Shown: positions 10,606 through 19,927, counted from the first letter of the stretch. The stretch is 64,000 nt of DNA from Populus alba (GCF_005239225.2 NC_133284.1:1517770-1581769), one strand, 5' to 3'. Notes: generated by a model from the letters alone, not told the origin. Program-made: numbers and translations.

Positions 10606-13446
10606 ATGGCCGAAGAAAATAATCAATCGCTTCATAATGAGAATAATGAGAATAACCGTATGAGAACACTTAGAGACCACATGAATCCCACAAGAACAAG
10701 TGCACCCTCATGCATAGTTTTCCCTCCTGATGCATCTCATTTTAATTTTAAGTCAGGCATTATTCAACTTTTACCATCTTTTCATGGCTTAGACTTAGAA
10801 AATCCATACTTGCATTTAAGGGAATTTGAGGAGGTCTGTAATACCTATAATGACTCAAATTGTAGCATGAACACCATTCGATTAAAGCTTTTTCCTTTTT
10901 CATTAAAAGATAAAGCTAAAACATGGCTACAAAATTTGAGACCAGGATCCATTCGTGCTTGGGATGATATGCAACAACAATTTTTAAAGAAGTTTTTTCC
11001 ATCTCACAGAACAAACTCTTTCAAAAGACAAATCATCACTTTCACTCAAAAGCCAGGAGAAACATTTTACCAATGTTGGGATAGGTATCGAGATTTGCTT
11101 AATACTTGCCCACATCATGGTTTTGAAACATGGAGATTGGTTTCACATTTTTATGAGGGTTTAACACCTAGAGATAGGCAAATGGTTGAATTGATGTGCA
11201 ATGGAACCTTTGAAGATAAAGACCCTAATGAAGCAATGGAGTACCTAGACTTGCTAGCCGAAAATGCTCAAAATTGGGATACCACAGGTACTTATGAGGC
11301 ACCAGGTAAAACTCAACCTCATACATCCAATGGAGGTATGCACAACCTTAAGGAAGATCATGACCTCCAAGCCAAGTTTGCATCTTTAGCTAGAAAAGTC
11401 GAGGCACTAGAATTAAAAAAGAGTGGTCAATTAAAATCTGTTCAAGACATTGTGTGTCAAATCTGTGAAACAAATGAGCATGCAACCAATGATTGTCCAA
11501 CTTTGCCTTCTTTCAAGGAATGCCTCCATAAACAAGCCCATGCTTTAAACAGTTTCCAAAGACCCAACCATAACCCATACTCACAAACATATAACCCTGG
11601 TTGGAGAAATCACCCAAATTTTAGTTGGAAGAGTGATATCAACAATGCACAAACTTCACATCCACCATTTCAAGCACACCATAATTTCCAAAATTCTCAT
11701 GGATATGCACCTCCTTATGCTCCACCTCCTAGAAGAAATTTTGAGGAAACATTGCATGCATTCATTGAAAAGCAGGAGACAATCAACACTCAACTTGCTC
11801 AAAGCATGACCGATTTTAAAGATGCTCTTGCAAAATTAACAACTGCTCTCAGTTTCCAAGAGAAAGGTAAGTTTCCTTCTCAACCACAGCAAAATCCAAA
11901 GGGGCAATACAATGCAAATGCTAGTAGTTCTGGAAGCCAACACATGGATCAAGTCAAATCAGTCATCACTCTTCGTAGTGGTAAGGTTATTGAAAAACCC
12001 ATTCTTGAACCTTGTGAGAAAGATGATGAGTCTATCTCTGAGGGTAAGGAAGGGGTTGAACCTGAACATTGCAAAGAGAAGGCTGATTCCTCGCCAGCAC
12101 TTCCATTTCCTCATGCCATGACCAAACAAAGGAAAGTCAATCACAACTCTGAAATCTTTGAAATTTTCAAACAGGTAAGGATCAATATACCTTTGTTGGA
12201 TGCTATTAAACAGGTTCCTTCCTATGCTAAATTTTTGAAAGATCTGTGCACTGTGAAGAGAAAACTGAATGTGAAAAAGAAAGCCTTTTTAGCCGAACAA
12301 GTAAGTGCCATTCTTCAGAACAATAATGCTTTGAAATATAAAGACCCTGGTTGTCCTACAATTTCTTGCTTTATTGGAGAACATAAAATTGAAAGAGCCT
12401 TACTTGATCTTGGAGCTAGTGTGAATTTACTTCCATATTCAGTTTTTCAAAGTCTCAATCTAGGTGAGTTAAAACCAACTTCTGTAACTCTTTTACTTGC
12501 CGATAGATCTGTAAAAATGCCTAGAGGAATAATTGAAGATGTGTTAGTACAAGTCGATAAATTCATTTATCCTGTGGATTTTATTGTCTTGGACACGCAA
12601 CCTGTTGAAGCATGTAATTCATTTCCTATTATTTTAGGACGTCCATTTCTTGCAACTTCTAATGCATTGATTAATTGTAGGAATGGACTCATGAAGTTAT
12701 CCTTTGGAAACATGACATTGGAGATGAATATTTTCAACATTTGCAAGCAGCCTAGAGATGATAATGATTTACAAGAAGTAGATCATATTGAAGAATTAGT
12801 TCATGATCAACTTGAATCTACTTTGAGTAAAATTGAGTTGGATGAATATGAAGATTTGCAAATGATTTATTCTCAGGAAGAAATCACGGATGAAAAAGGC
12901 ACCAAAAATATTAATGTCGATCTTTTGTCAAGAGTGACAACAGATTTGACATTTGACATCCCACCAATCGATGATTACTTTCCTGAAGAATCCTTACTTT
13001 CTCTCAGTTCCATGCCTTGGTTTGCTAAAAATATCAATTTTCTTGCAACAGGAGATTTGCCAGCTCACTGGAGTACCGAAGACAAAGGAAAGTTTTTGAA
13101 CGAAGTGAATAACATTTACTTAGATGACCCTTACTTATTCAAAAATTGTCCTAATCAAATATTTCAAAAATGCATTCCCGACAATGAGGTAAGTAATGTC
13201 ATTAAACTTTGTCATTCTGAAGCATGTGGGAGTCAATTCTCATCAAGAAAGACGACTGCAAAAATCTTACAATGTGGATTTTATTGGCCCACCATGTTCA
13301 AAGATGCATATGTGTTCTGCAAAACTTGTGAAAATTGTCAAAAGTCAGGATTCATTTCAAAACATAAGGAATCTTTAGATAATCTTTTATTGACTTTTGA
13401 GGCATATCCTGGTGAAGATGTGCATGGTGCATTTCATGACTTATGA
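10606..13446 (+). CDS. A1 gag-protease-integrase remnant, one long fused ORF
   Basis: The frame is open from 10480, but the likely start is the ATG at 10606 (MAEENNQSLHNENNENN), also present in A2; this gives 946 codons. The gag capsid region covers residues about 40-220 (FPFSLKDKAKTWLQNL). The zinc knuckle CQICETNEHATNDC (Cx2Cx4Hx4C) is at about 284-297. The protease, with ALLDLGASVNLLP, is at about 597-610 and GRPFLATSNALINC follows. Near residue 760 the frame jumps from protease tail to the end of RNase H (DLLSRVTTDL). It then runs through the integrase zinc-binding domain (CKTCENCQK, about 905-913; the second His position is Gln) and jumps again near 921 to the tail shared with A2. RT/RNase H and the DDE core are absent, with the frame kept at both junctions. 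The TGA at 13444 replaces a Trp codon of A2. Confidence 0.85.
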   Translation: MAEENNQSLHNENNENNRMRTLRDHMNPTRTSAPSCIVFPPDASHFNFKSGIIQLLPSFHGLDLENPYLHLREFEEVCNTYNDSNCSMNTIRLKLFPFSLKDKAKTWLQNLRPGSIRAWDDMQQQFLKKFFPSHRTNSFKRQIITFTQKPGETFYQCWDRYRDLLNTCPHHGFETWRLVSHFYEGLTPRDRQMVELMCNGTFEDKDPNEAMEYLDLLAENAQNWDTTGTYEAPGKTQPHTSNGGMHNLKEDHDLQAKFASLARKVEALELKKSGQLKSVQDIVCQICETNEHATNDCPTLPSFKECLHKQAHALNSFQRPNHNPYSQTYNPGWRNHPNFSWKSDINNAQTSHPPFQAHHNFQNSHGYAPPYAPPPRRNFEETLHAFIEKQETINTQLAQSMTDFKDALAKLTTALSFQEKGKFPSQPQQNPKGQYNANASSSGSQHMDQVKSVITLRSGKVIEKPILEPCEKDDESISEGKEGVEPEHCKEKADSSPALPFPHAMTKQRKVNHNSEIFEIFKQVRINIPLLDAIKQVPSYAKFLKDLCTVKRKLNVKKKAFLAEQVSAILQNNNALKYKDPGCPTISCFIGEHKIERALLDLGASVNLLPYSVFQSLNLGELKPTSVTLLLADRSVKMPRGIIEDVLVQVDKFIYPVDFIVLDTQPVEACNSFPIILGRPFLATSNALINCRNGLMKLSFGNMTLEMNIFNICKQPRDDNDLQEVDHIEELVHDQLESTLSKIELDEYEDLQMIYSQEEITDEKGTKNINVDLLSRVTTDLTFDIPPIDDYFPEESLLSLSSMPWFAKNINFLATGDLPAHWSTEDKGKFLNEVNNIYLDDPYLFKNCPNQIFQKCIPDNEVSNVIKLCHSEACGSQFSSRKTTAKILQCGFYWPTMFKDAYVFCKTCENCQKSGFISKHKESLDNLLLTFEAYPGEDVHGAFHDL

Positions 13447-13556
13447 CTCCATTTTCATAAAGAACATGCTCGACTTAGTCTTGGGAATCTGACTAAAAAA
13501 GACCTTGTTTGCCAGTTTTTAAGAAAACTGGATGGGAAGCCTATCCCCGACCCATA
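13447..13556 (+). pseudogene. A1 conserved pol tail after the stop
   Basis: The same frame continues after the 13444 stop as HKEHARLSLGNLTKKD...LRKLDGKPIPDP and ends with a stop at 13555-13557. A2 has the equivalent tail without the first stop (41268-41561, minus). I do not recognise this domain; it could be an integrase tail or an env-position remnant. Confidence 0.5.
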
Positions 13557-13660
13557 GAGGGCGTTTAAGCCGTTCTTGGACGTAAAACCAAGGGAAGATG
13601 TGAGCCACAATCACAACTACCTGTACATACACATGCTTTTTCAAAATAAATAATTAATAA

Positions 13661-13811
13661 AGAGAGAGAGAGAGAGAGAGTTTGTGAGACTACAGCTGGC
13701 CTACATATAGGTGGTATGATTGCATTTTCAATTTTCATCTATAAATTCTTCTCTTCCTTCCCTTCATTTCTACTCATCCCATACATTCATCAAATATAGA
13801 AGTGTGTAGAA
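13661..13811 (+). promoter_or_regulatory. LOG leader: (GA)n tract and TATA-like box
   Basis: A (GA)10 tract at 13661-13680 is followed by TATAAAT at 13740-13746, about 66 nt before the LOG start codon, and a CT-rich leader. The A2 copy keeps the same TATA-like box (41098-41104 on the minus strand), while its GA tract is shorter. GA tracts and CT-rich leaders are common in plant promoters. This suggests the cargo arrived with promoter sequence or gained it before A1 and A2 separated. Promoter activity is inferred only. Confidence 0.5.
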
Positions 13812-14465
13812 ATGGCAGGTTCCTCAAGTCATCACATAGAAAATATTTGTGTTTTCGGTGGATCCAGTCCTGGGAAAGAAAAAGAGTTTTTAGAATCAGC
13901 AAATCATCTTGGTCGGGTACTAGCTGAGAGAAAGATTCATTTAGTGTATGGGGGAGGTAGCCTTGGGTTAATGGGAGGTGTGTCAATGGCTGCATTTTTG
14001 GGAGGCAGTCAAGTTTTGGGGGTTGTCCCCAAAGCTTTAGCAACTGGGGACATCATTGGAAAAACAATTGGAGAAGAACTACAGGTCCCAACAATGTCTG
14101 ATCGACTGAATACCATGTTTAACCATGCTGATGCCTTCATTGCCTTACCAGGTGGTCTGGGCACATTGGAAGAGATCTTTCATATTTCATCTTGGGCCCA
14201 ACCGCACATTCACCATAAACCTATAGGTTTGTTAAATGTTAATGGTTTTTATGATAAGTTGCTGTCTTTCCTTGATCAAGCTGTGGAACAGGAATTTCTA
14301 ACATCTTCGGCACGACAAATCATAATCTCTGCTGCTACTGCTGAACAATTGATTGACCAACTACAATCTTTCATCCCTATCATTGATCCCTGCATGAGTC
14401 GCCTAGATTGGTCAACTAAGGAAAGCCGTAAAAAGCTTAGATTAGATTTGAGCCTTCATCTGTGA
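13812..14465 (+). CDS. LOG-type cytokinin riboside 5'-monophosphate phosphoribohydrolase, captured copy (intact)
   Basis: LOG enzymes release active cytokinin base from the riboside monophosphate in the cytosol or nucleus. The 217-codon ORF has the usual LOG length. ICVFGGSSPGKE is at residues 12-23, YGGGSLGLMG at 46-55, Lys74 in VVPKAL, Arg98 in the substrate-binding helix, and the hallmark PGGLGTLEE at 113-121 with Glu121 in place. The Lys that normally follows the conserved Arg is Leu99. GLLNVNGFYDKLLSFLD (139-155) is the usual C-terminal block. Plant LOG genes normally have several introns; this copy has none, which points to capture through RNA. It lies between pol tail and 3' LTR in sense orientation. 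The C-terminal tail after residue 190 (CMSRLDWSTK...) looks like that of a divergent eudicot LOG subgroup. Activity is unproven. Confidence 0.88.
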   Translation: MAGSSSHHIENICVFGGSSPGKEKEFLESANHLGRVLAERKIHLVYGGGSLGLMGGVSMAAFLGGSQVLGVVPKALATGDIIGKTIGEELQVPTMSDRLNTMFNHADAFIALPGGLGTLEEIFHISSWAQPHIHHKPIGLLNVNGFYDKLLSFLDQAVEQEFLTSSARQIIISAATAEQLIDQLQSFIPIIDPCMSRLDWSTKESRKKLRLDLSLHL

Positions 14466-14601
14466 AAACTTGTGTCTTTTGGTTTTATTAATAGCATATT
14501 ATTTTGTTTTATTACTTCTTATGTTTGTTTAAGTTATTTCAGGTTTGTCATTGTTCGTTGTTTCAGGTGATGTCTTCTATACTCTATCTTTCTACCTTCG
14601 A

Positions 14602-14636
14602 ACATTGAGGACAATGTCTCGTTTTGGTTGGGGGGA
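14602..14636 (+). other. Conserved small hairpin followed by an internal polypurine tract
   Basis: ACATTG-AGGA-CAATGT (14602-14617) is a perfect short hairpin, followed by GGTTGGGGGGAG (14626-14636). The same pair occurs in A2 (40222-40239) and in F3 (25119-25138). It lies about 1.1 kb upstream of the true 3' polypurine tract and resembles it. Confidence 0.7.
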
Positions 14637-14649
14637 GACGGTAGTACTT

Positions 14650-15048
14650 CAAAAAAAAAAAAAAAAAAAAAAAACTAACTTGCTAACTGTTTTTGCTATT
14701 ATTAAAACCATTTGACAAAATTGTTATTAGGATGGCAGAGTATGGAATCAATTTTATTGACTCTAGAGACGCATCTTAGTAAGTTTCATTACCAAGGTCT
14801 ATCATAATACTTCTTGAAATATTCAGGTTTACAAACTCTCACATTGTTATCACTTGATTCTGCTCATATACTCATTTTAACAAGTATTATTAAACCTTCA
14901 TTTTCACACACACACTTTAACATATGATTTGGGTTGCACATTGGATTATTACAGTAATTATGTTCTTTTGTTGAAGGTAACAACTAAGGGTAAAGGATAG
15001 TATATAATTTGCAAAAAAAAAAAAAAAAAAGAAGAAAAAGAAAAAAAA

Positions 15049-15080
<32 letters not shown>

Positions 15081-15090
15081 AAGAAAAAGA
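14650..15090 (+). repeat. Poly-A tracts in A1 3' region
   Basis: There is a run of about 24 A at 14650-14673 and a longer A-rich tract with occasional G at 15014-15088. Between them there is no ORF. The first run could be the fossil poly-A of a captured transcript, but it lies after the hairpin shared by Athila elements, so this is uncertain. Confidence 0.6.
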
Positions 15091-15118
15091 TAGTATTGAT
15101 GATAATAAAACGTGGATA

Positions 15119-15400
15119 AGTTTGGTTTCGTAGCCTCCATAACCTAAGCAATTAAGCCCGAAGGGGTGTTTTAACACCTAATAACCCTAAAGTCAACTGA
15201 CTTGGGAGCTATTGGCCCAAAGCTTGTTACATGGGTTAAGGAGAAAAGCTTAAGGGAATCAAACATTGCACTATCTACGTATTAGTATCTGCAACCCGAG
15301 TTGTTAAGCTCGTAGGGGTGTCTCAACACCTAATGCCCTAAGACCAACTGGTCTGGGAGTCATTAGCCTAAAACTCGTTACATGGGTTAAAGATACATTG
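15119..15400 (+). repeat. Duplicated structured module with co-varying hairpins
   Basis: Two copies of a module of about 100 nt (around 15155-15240 and 15305-15395) share order but not exact sequence. Each has hairpin 1 (GGTGTT..AACACC at 15165-15178; GGTGT-CTCA-ACACC at 15317-15330). Each has hairpin 2 with loop AACT (AAGTC/GACTT at 15190-15203; AGACC/GGTCT at 15341-15354). Each ends 'ttacatgggtta'. Three adjacent pairs of hairpin 2 differ by compensating changes. A2 has the same pair at about 39500-39745. Confidence 0.75.
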
Positions 15401-15715
15401 TGTTTTAAGTTGTATGTGTATATAAATAAAAAAGAAAAAAAAAAATAATCCCAACCCAAGGAAGTTCACCTTAAACATTTGAACATAATATTGTTTTCTT
15501 CCAACAAAAGCCCCATCATCTATGTTTTCATTGAGCACACAAAAAGAAGGTTTATTAATATCTTGTTTAAGAAGTATGAAGCAGGAATATAAATTTAATG
15601 AGAGTTTGTTTATCTGGATAGATTAATGGAAGTTGAATGATGAATGCCTTGCTTTGTGGAACTTGCAAATTGTTTCTCTATTTTAACGCTTTAGATTACT
15701 AGGGACTAGTAATAA

Positions 15716-15729
15716 GCTGGTTGGGGGTG
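15716..15729 (+). other. A1 polypurine tract
   Basis: The G-rich run GCTGGTTGGGGGTG directly precedes the 3' LTR start TGATTAGTACT. It is the usual plus-strand primer position. Confidence 0.8.
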
Positions 15730-17142
15730 TGATTAGTACTTAAAAGTGCATGTTTATCAAGGTTTTTATATCATCATTTTGCACTTGAAGTATCAATAAC
15801 TCCTTAACTAAAGTATGTTTTATAATAACAAGTTTGATATTATAAGATACCTTAATTTATGGTAAATGCTCATTTTAAATGCAGGACTATCACATAAATA
15901 AAAGGATTGATTGATGAGTTTAAGCATTGAAAGTTAAAGGACAAAGAGATGGCCAAACTTAGAAAAGAGATGTCAGTGCAGTCCAAACCGGAACAGTGCT
16001 CGGTAATTGGATCATATCTGGAGCTCTAGATCTCGGATTTAGGTCCATTTTATATGGATGGAAAGGTAAAACATAGGCCTACAACTTTCATTTGGACACC
16101 AAGATCTAAGAAGGCCGTTTTCAAGTCCAAAATATAGGAACAACGAAGAAGTCCGAAGCTGTCCTGCAGCCCCGACACTATTTAGTGTTCAGCCCATATC
16201 TTGAGTTCTAGAAGTCCAAATGACCTCATCTTTTTTTTGTTGGAAAGCTGAGACAATTTCATAGAACATTCCTGAGGATTCTGGGCAAATTATGATGTTA
16301 GCAATGACGTCTTGTTCAGACAAGAAGATAAGGATTGTTATCAAGTCAAGATATGGCCACCCACTCATCAATTAGTCAACAAATCAATAGTTCCAAATTT
16401 TGGCCTATAAAAGGAGGCACTTACCATGTATTGAGGCATCTTGGTTTCCAGATCAAGATCATGCTCTTGCTTTCTCTCTTTGTATTGCTTATGTCTTGCT
16501 TTCATTAATATCAAGTTTATGCACTTCATTTCCTTTCCTTTGTCTAGTTAACTTCTTTCTCATTTATGTTCTTGTCTTGCTCATTTATGTTTCTTTCTTT
16601 TATTATGTCCAGCTAAGTTAATTATGTCAAGGTGAAAAGGGTACACTAATGGTGTAAGAACAAGTATAATATAAACTTAACATGGAGCTTAACGTTGGAT
16701 ACTAACATGTTTTATATTTGTTATCTTGTTCACTTTAATACTTTGCTTGTTAAATGGTTAATCTAGATTTATGTTGTATAACACTTGGTACAACAAATAC
16801 TTGGCACTTTCATAGCCCATACTGTATGGTTTAACCGACACCTGAGCTATGAAAGGAACTTGATTTGTTGTTAACATAAGTTATAATCATGAATGCCTGC
16901 CAACATTTTACAAGTATTAGCTTTATTCGAATAAGATAATTAATGTAATCATGTTAACAATTTATAATCTGATTGGAACCTCCTTTATGTGTGGTTTCTA
17001 ATTGAGTAATAAGAGTTTATATTATACTTGTTTGAAGTACCATTAGTGGATCCTCTAACCTTGACATTTGTTTTTATCATTGTTTAATCCTTACATTAAT
17101 CTTTCATCTCAAAGTTCTCATTAATTTCTTCATCTTCTGCTT

Positions 17143-17180
<38 letters not shown>

Positions 17181-17335
17181 TACATTCTGTTTATATTATA
17201 TAATATATATATTTGATCTTTTCATAAACTCAGTATATAGGCTGGAAACCTGTGACCCGATCTTTAGATCATTCTCAGGTATAACAACGCCACGTACTGA
17301 GTATAATAATAATTATTATTGTTATTATTATTGTT

Positions 17336-17367
<32 letters not shown>

Positions 17368-17486
17368 CTTGTTATTTATAATTTATACAATTAACCTCTC
17401 TGTGGTTCGACCCCGGTCTTGCCGGGTTATTTATTACTTCGACACTCCTGCACTTGGGAAGAGACATCAAGCTTTTGGTCGTGTCA
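15730..17486 (+). mobile_element. A1 3' LTR (full length)
   Basis: It runs from TGATTAGTACTTAAAAG to GGTCGTGTCA, 1757 bp. The promoter TATAAAAGG is at 16406-16414. The short ORF at 16400-16621 overlaps the TATA box and recurs in every LTR copy only because the LTR does. (ATT)n is at 17143-17181 and (GTT)n near 17336-17367. The same LTR family occurs at 1287, 38275, 48520, 53028 and 60696. Confidence 0.9.
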
Positions 17487-18800
17487 CGATGGCTTGCTGA
17501 CGGTGCTGCGGTGTCGTGGCTCACGGAGGGCGGCACCAGGCGGCGCTACGGCTGTTTTCCAACGGTTCGTCGTCGTTCACCCTGTTCGTTCCTTCTGTTC
17601 CAGCTTCTTGAGTTCCCTCTCGGTTTCAACTATCCCAAGCTTCTCAACTTTCGGTTTTTCGGTGGCTGTTTCTTAAGTTCGGTGGTTTCTCTCTCCTTCG
17701 GTCTCTCTCTCCCCCCTTTTGTCTTGGTCTTTTCTTTCTTTTTCCTCCTCTTTCCGCCCTCTGTTCCTTCTCCGGTTTCTTCTCTCTTTATAGGGATATC
17801 GGGGCATGGCCGCATGGGGAGTGAGGCGTGCTGGTCGGTCGGTCGGCAGCGCCGCTGCCAAAGTGTTTCTCTCGGTTTCGGTGGCGCGGCGGGTGGTCTA
17901 CCATTGGCTTCGGTTTCGGGGGTCCCAAGGTGTGGAGCGTCGGGTCATGGCATGTGAGGAGACAGGCGGGGACAAAAACCCCGGTTTTCCTCTTCTCTGC
18001 TACGCCTACAGGGGGGAAGAAGAAGAGAAACAGTGCCGTTCAAAACGGCACCGTTTGGTTTTTTTTTTTTTTAAAACGCATGAGACGGCGTCGTTTTGGA
18101 GAAAACGTGTCGTTTCATTCAAATGTGGCGCCAGAAACGCGCCAACGCTCACATTAGTCCCCCAATTATTTTTGTTCCTTTCAATTGCGTCCCTGCCCAT
18201 TTCGGTCCCCGTCCCCATAGTTGGTCGCGTTTTCCACTTTGGTCCTTGGCCTCTGATTTATGCAATTTAGCCCTCAATTGATCAATAAACTTCCAATTTC
18301 TTCAAGTAGGCCCCTGAATCAATTCCAAACAGCCCCCTCTATCTTTACGCCTTTTCCAAATTGGTCCCTGGTTTCGGATTTTCACAATTAAGTCCCTAAT
18401 TGGCCCTTAAACTTCAATATTTATGCAATTAAGCCCCTGATTTCACCTAATAAATTCCTAAAAAATATATTTTGGCCCCAGCACTTAAATTTCTTCTAAT
18501 TAAAGCCCAAATTGACTTAAAAATCAATTTTTCTTGCACTCAAATCCTCTATAAATTCAATTAAAAATCCAATCAAGTCCATAAACCTCCAAATTTGAAC
18601 TTTTCTCCTTAAAAATAAAATTTTCTTATCCACCAGGGCTCTCATCATCCAAAAAAAAAAATCCATCTTTGTATTTTTAACCTCCTTGACCAATTTTCTA
18701 ACCATTTTCTGAGTGTTTCTGCCTCCTGTTATTTTCTGACCTTTTTTGACTATTTATTTTATTTTTATTTTTTGTGGGGACCCAAAAATGGGTTACAACA
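17487..18800 (-). mobile_element. F2 3' LTR, truncated by A1
   Basis: On the minus strand it starts TGTTGTAACCCATTTTTGGG at 18800 and aligns with the E1 LTR (7777 onward). The motif AAAACGAC is near 18095, an 8-bp inverted repeat GTGCCGTT/AACGGCAC near 18031-18049, and TATAAAGAG at 17783-17792. It is cut at 17487 where A1 begins. The GC-rich ORFs at 17419-18270 are chance frames across the junction. Confidence 0.85.
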
Positions 18801-18814
18801 GATGCCCCCTCTTT
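18801..18814 (-). other. F2 polypurine tract
   Basis: AAAGAGGGGGCATC on the minus strand directly precedes the LTR start TGTTGTAACCC. Confidence 0.8.
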
Positions 18815-18942
18815 ATAAAGCTTACGGAGCAGAGGTTTTGCGCAGTAAGATTTATAAAGATAAACCAAAACTGAACTCCTGAAACTGATCTGGTCGGAGC
18901 TTGATCCCTCTTAAACTTTGTCTTTGCAGCAATCCTCTTTTG

Positions 18943-19927
18943 GAATCCCATCTGGCGATTCCTTGTAATCAATATGAAATATGAGGTCCCTTCTGGCAAC
19001 CTCCTTTAACCCATATCAAAATGCGAGATCCCTTCTGGCGATCTCCTTTAACAAAAAATCTTAGAATCCCATCTGGCGATTCCTTGTAACCAATATGAAA
19101 TATGAGGTCCCTTCTGGCGACCCTCATTGATGAATATCGAAATACGAGATCCCTTCTGGCGATCTCAAACAACTTGGAATCCCATCTGGCGATTCCTTTT
19201 ATTCAAATGTGAAATATGAGGTCCCATCTGGCGACCTCTTTGACAAATGTTGAAACACGAGATCCCTTATGGCGATCTCCTTTAACTTTGAATCCCATCT
19301 GGCGATTCCTAAATGAAATATGAGGTCCCTTCTGGCGACCTTCTTTGACCGATGTTGAAATACGAGATCCCTTCTAGCGATCTCCTTTAACTTACTTGGA
19401 ATCCCATCTGGCGATTCCTAAATGAAATATGAGGTCCCTTCTGGCGACCTTCTTTTGATGAGTATCGAAATACGAGATCCCTTTTGGCGATCTCAAACAA
19501 CTTACTTGGAATCCCATCTGGCGATTCCTAAATGAAACATGAGGTCCCTTCTGGCGACCTTCTTTTGATGAATATCGAAATACGAGATCCCTTCTGGCGA
19601 TCTCCTTTAATCAACTTGGAATCCCATCCGGCGATTCCTTTTAACAAACATGGAATATGAGGTCCCTTATGGCGACCTCCCAAAATAGTGACATACGAGA
19701 TCCCTTCTGGCGATCTCAAACAACATGGAATCCCATCTGGCGATTCCTTATTACCAACATGAAATATGAGGTCCCATCTGGCGACCTCCAAATAGCGAAA
19801 CACGAGATCCCTTCTGGCGATCTCAAACAACTTGGAATCCCATCTGGCGATTCCGCTTGTTCAAAGCTGAAATATAAAATCCCTTCTGGCGACCTTCATC
19901 AAAATACGAGATCCCTTCTAGCAATCT
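18943..19927 (-). repeat. Array of 27 hairpins in a strict three-step cycle
   Basis: The 985-bp array consists of nine triplets, each about 110 bp. Every triplet holds three short inverted repeats in fixed order on the plus strand: GAATC-loop-GATTC, GAGGTC-loop-GACCTC, GAGATC-loop-GATCTC. The loop is CCATCTGGC or CCTTCTGGC with few changes. Spacers of 15-25 nt are A-rich and much less conserved. Stems differ between classes but both arms stay complementary in most units; the exceptions are the first and last GGTC units, the last GATC unit and a few one-base slips. It lies between integrase and the 3' LTR, where Ogre/Tat elements are known to carry tandem repeats. Apparent ORFs across it are side effects. 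Confidence 0.9.

Larger units (their letters stand above)
9451..17486 (+). mobile_element. A1: young non-autonomous Athila-type element carrying LOG
   Basis: It comprises a 5'-truncated 5' LTR (9451-10373), a tRNA-Asp primer site, a single gag-PR-IN fused ORF, a LOG cargo gene, a structured 3' region, a polypurine tract and a full 3' LTR (15730-17486). The shared LTR portions look nearly identical, so the insertion is recent. RT/RNase H and the integrase core are absent, so it must rely on other elements. Its right edge lies against the F2 LTR. The left target duplication is lost. Confidence 0.85.

Noticed and set aside
13774..14043. Antisense ORF opposite LOG (also 40798-41067)
   Set aside because: A shadow of the LOG coding frame in both copies.
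13812..14465. LOG as an ordinary host gene flanked by retrotransposons
   Set aside because: The second copy in the same slot of another Athila element, in sense to that element, and the lack of introns argue for cargo.
16400..16621. A 70-75 codon ORF (MAYKRRHLPCIEASW...) repeated at four or more places
   Set aside because: It starts at the LTR TATA box and recurs only because the Athila LTR recurs; no start context, domain or separate conservation supports a gene.
17454..18270. GC-rich ORFs of 109-167 codons on both strands
   Set aside because: Overlapping frames on both strands in the F2 LTR and across the A1 junction, without recognisable domains.
18943..19927. CRISPR-like array or small repetitive protein genes
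   Set aside because: The repeats are hairpins in three alternating classes with drifting spacers in a plant retroelement. No Cas genes exist here, and the ORFs across it follow from the repeat length.
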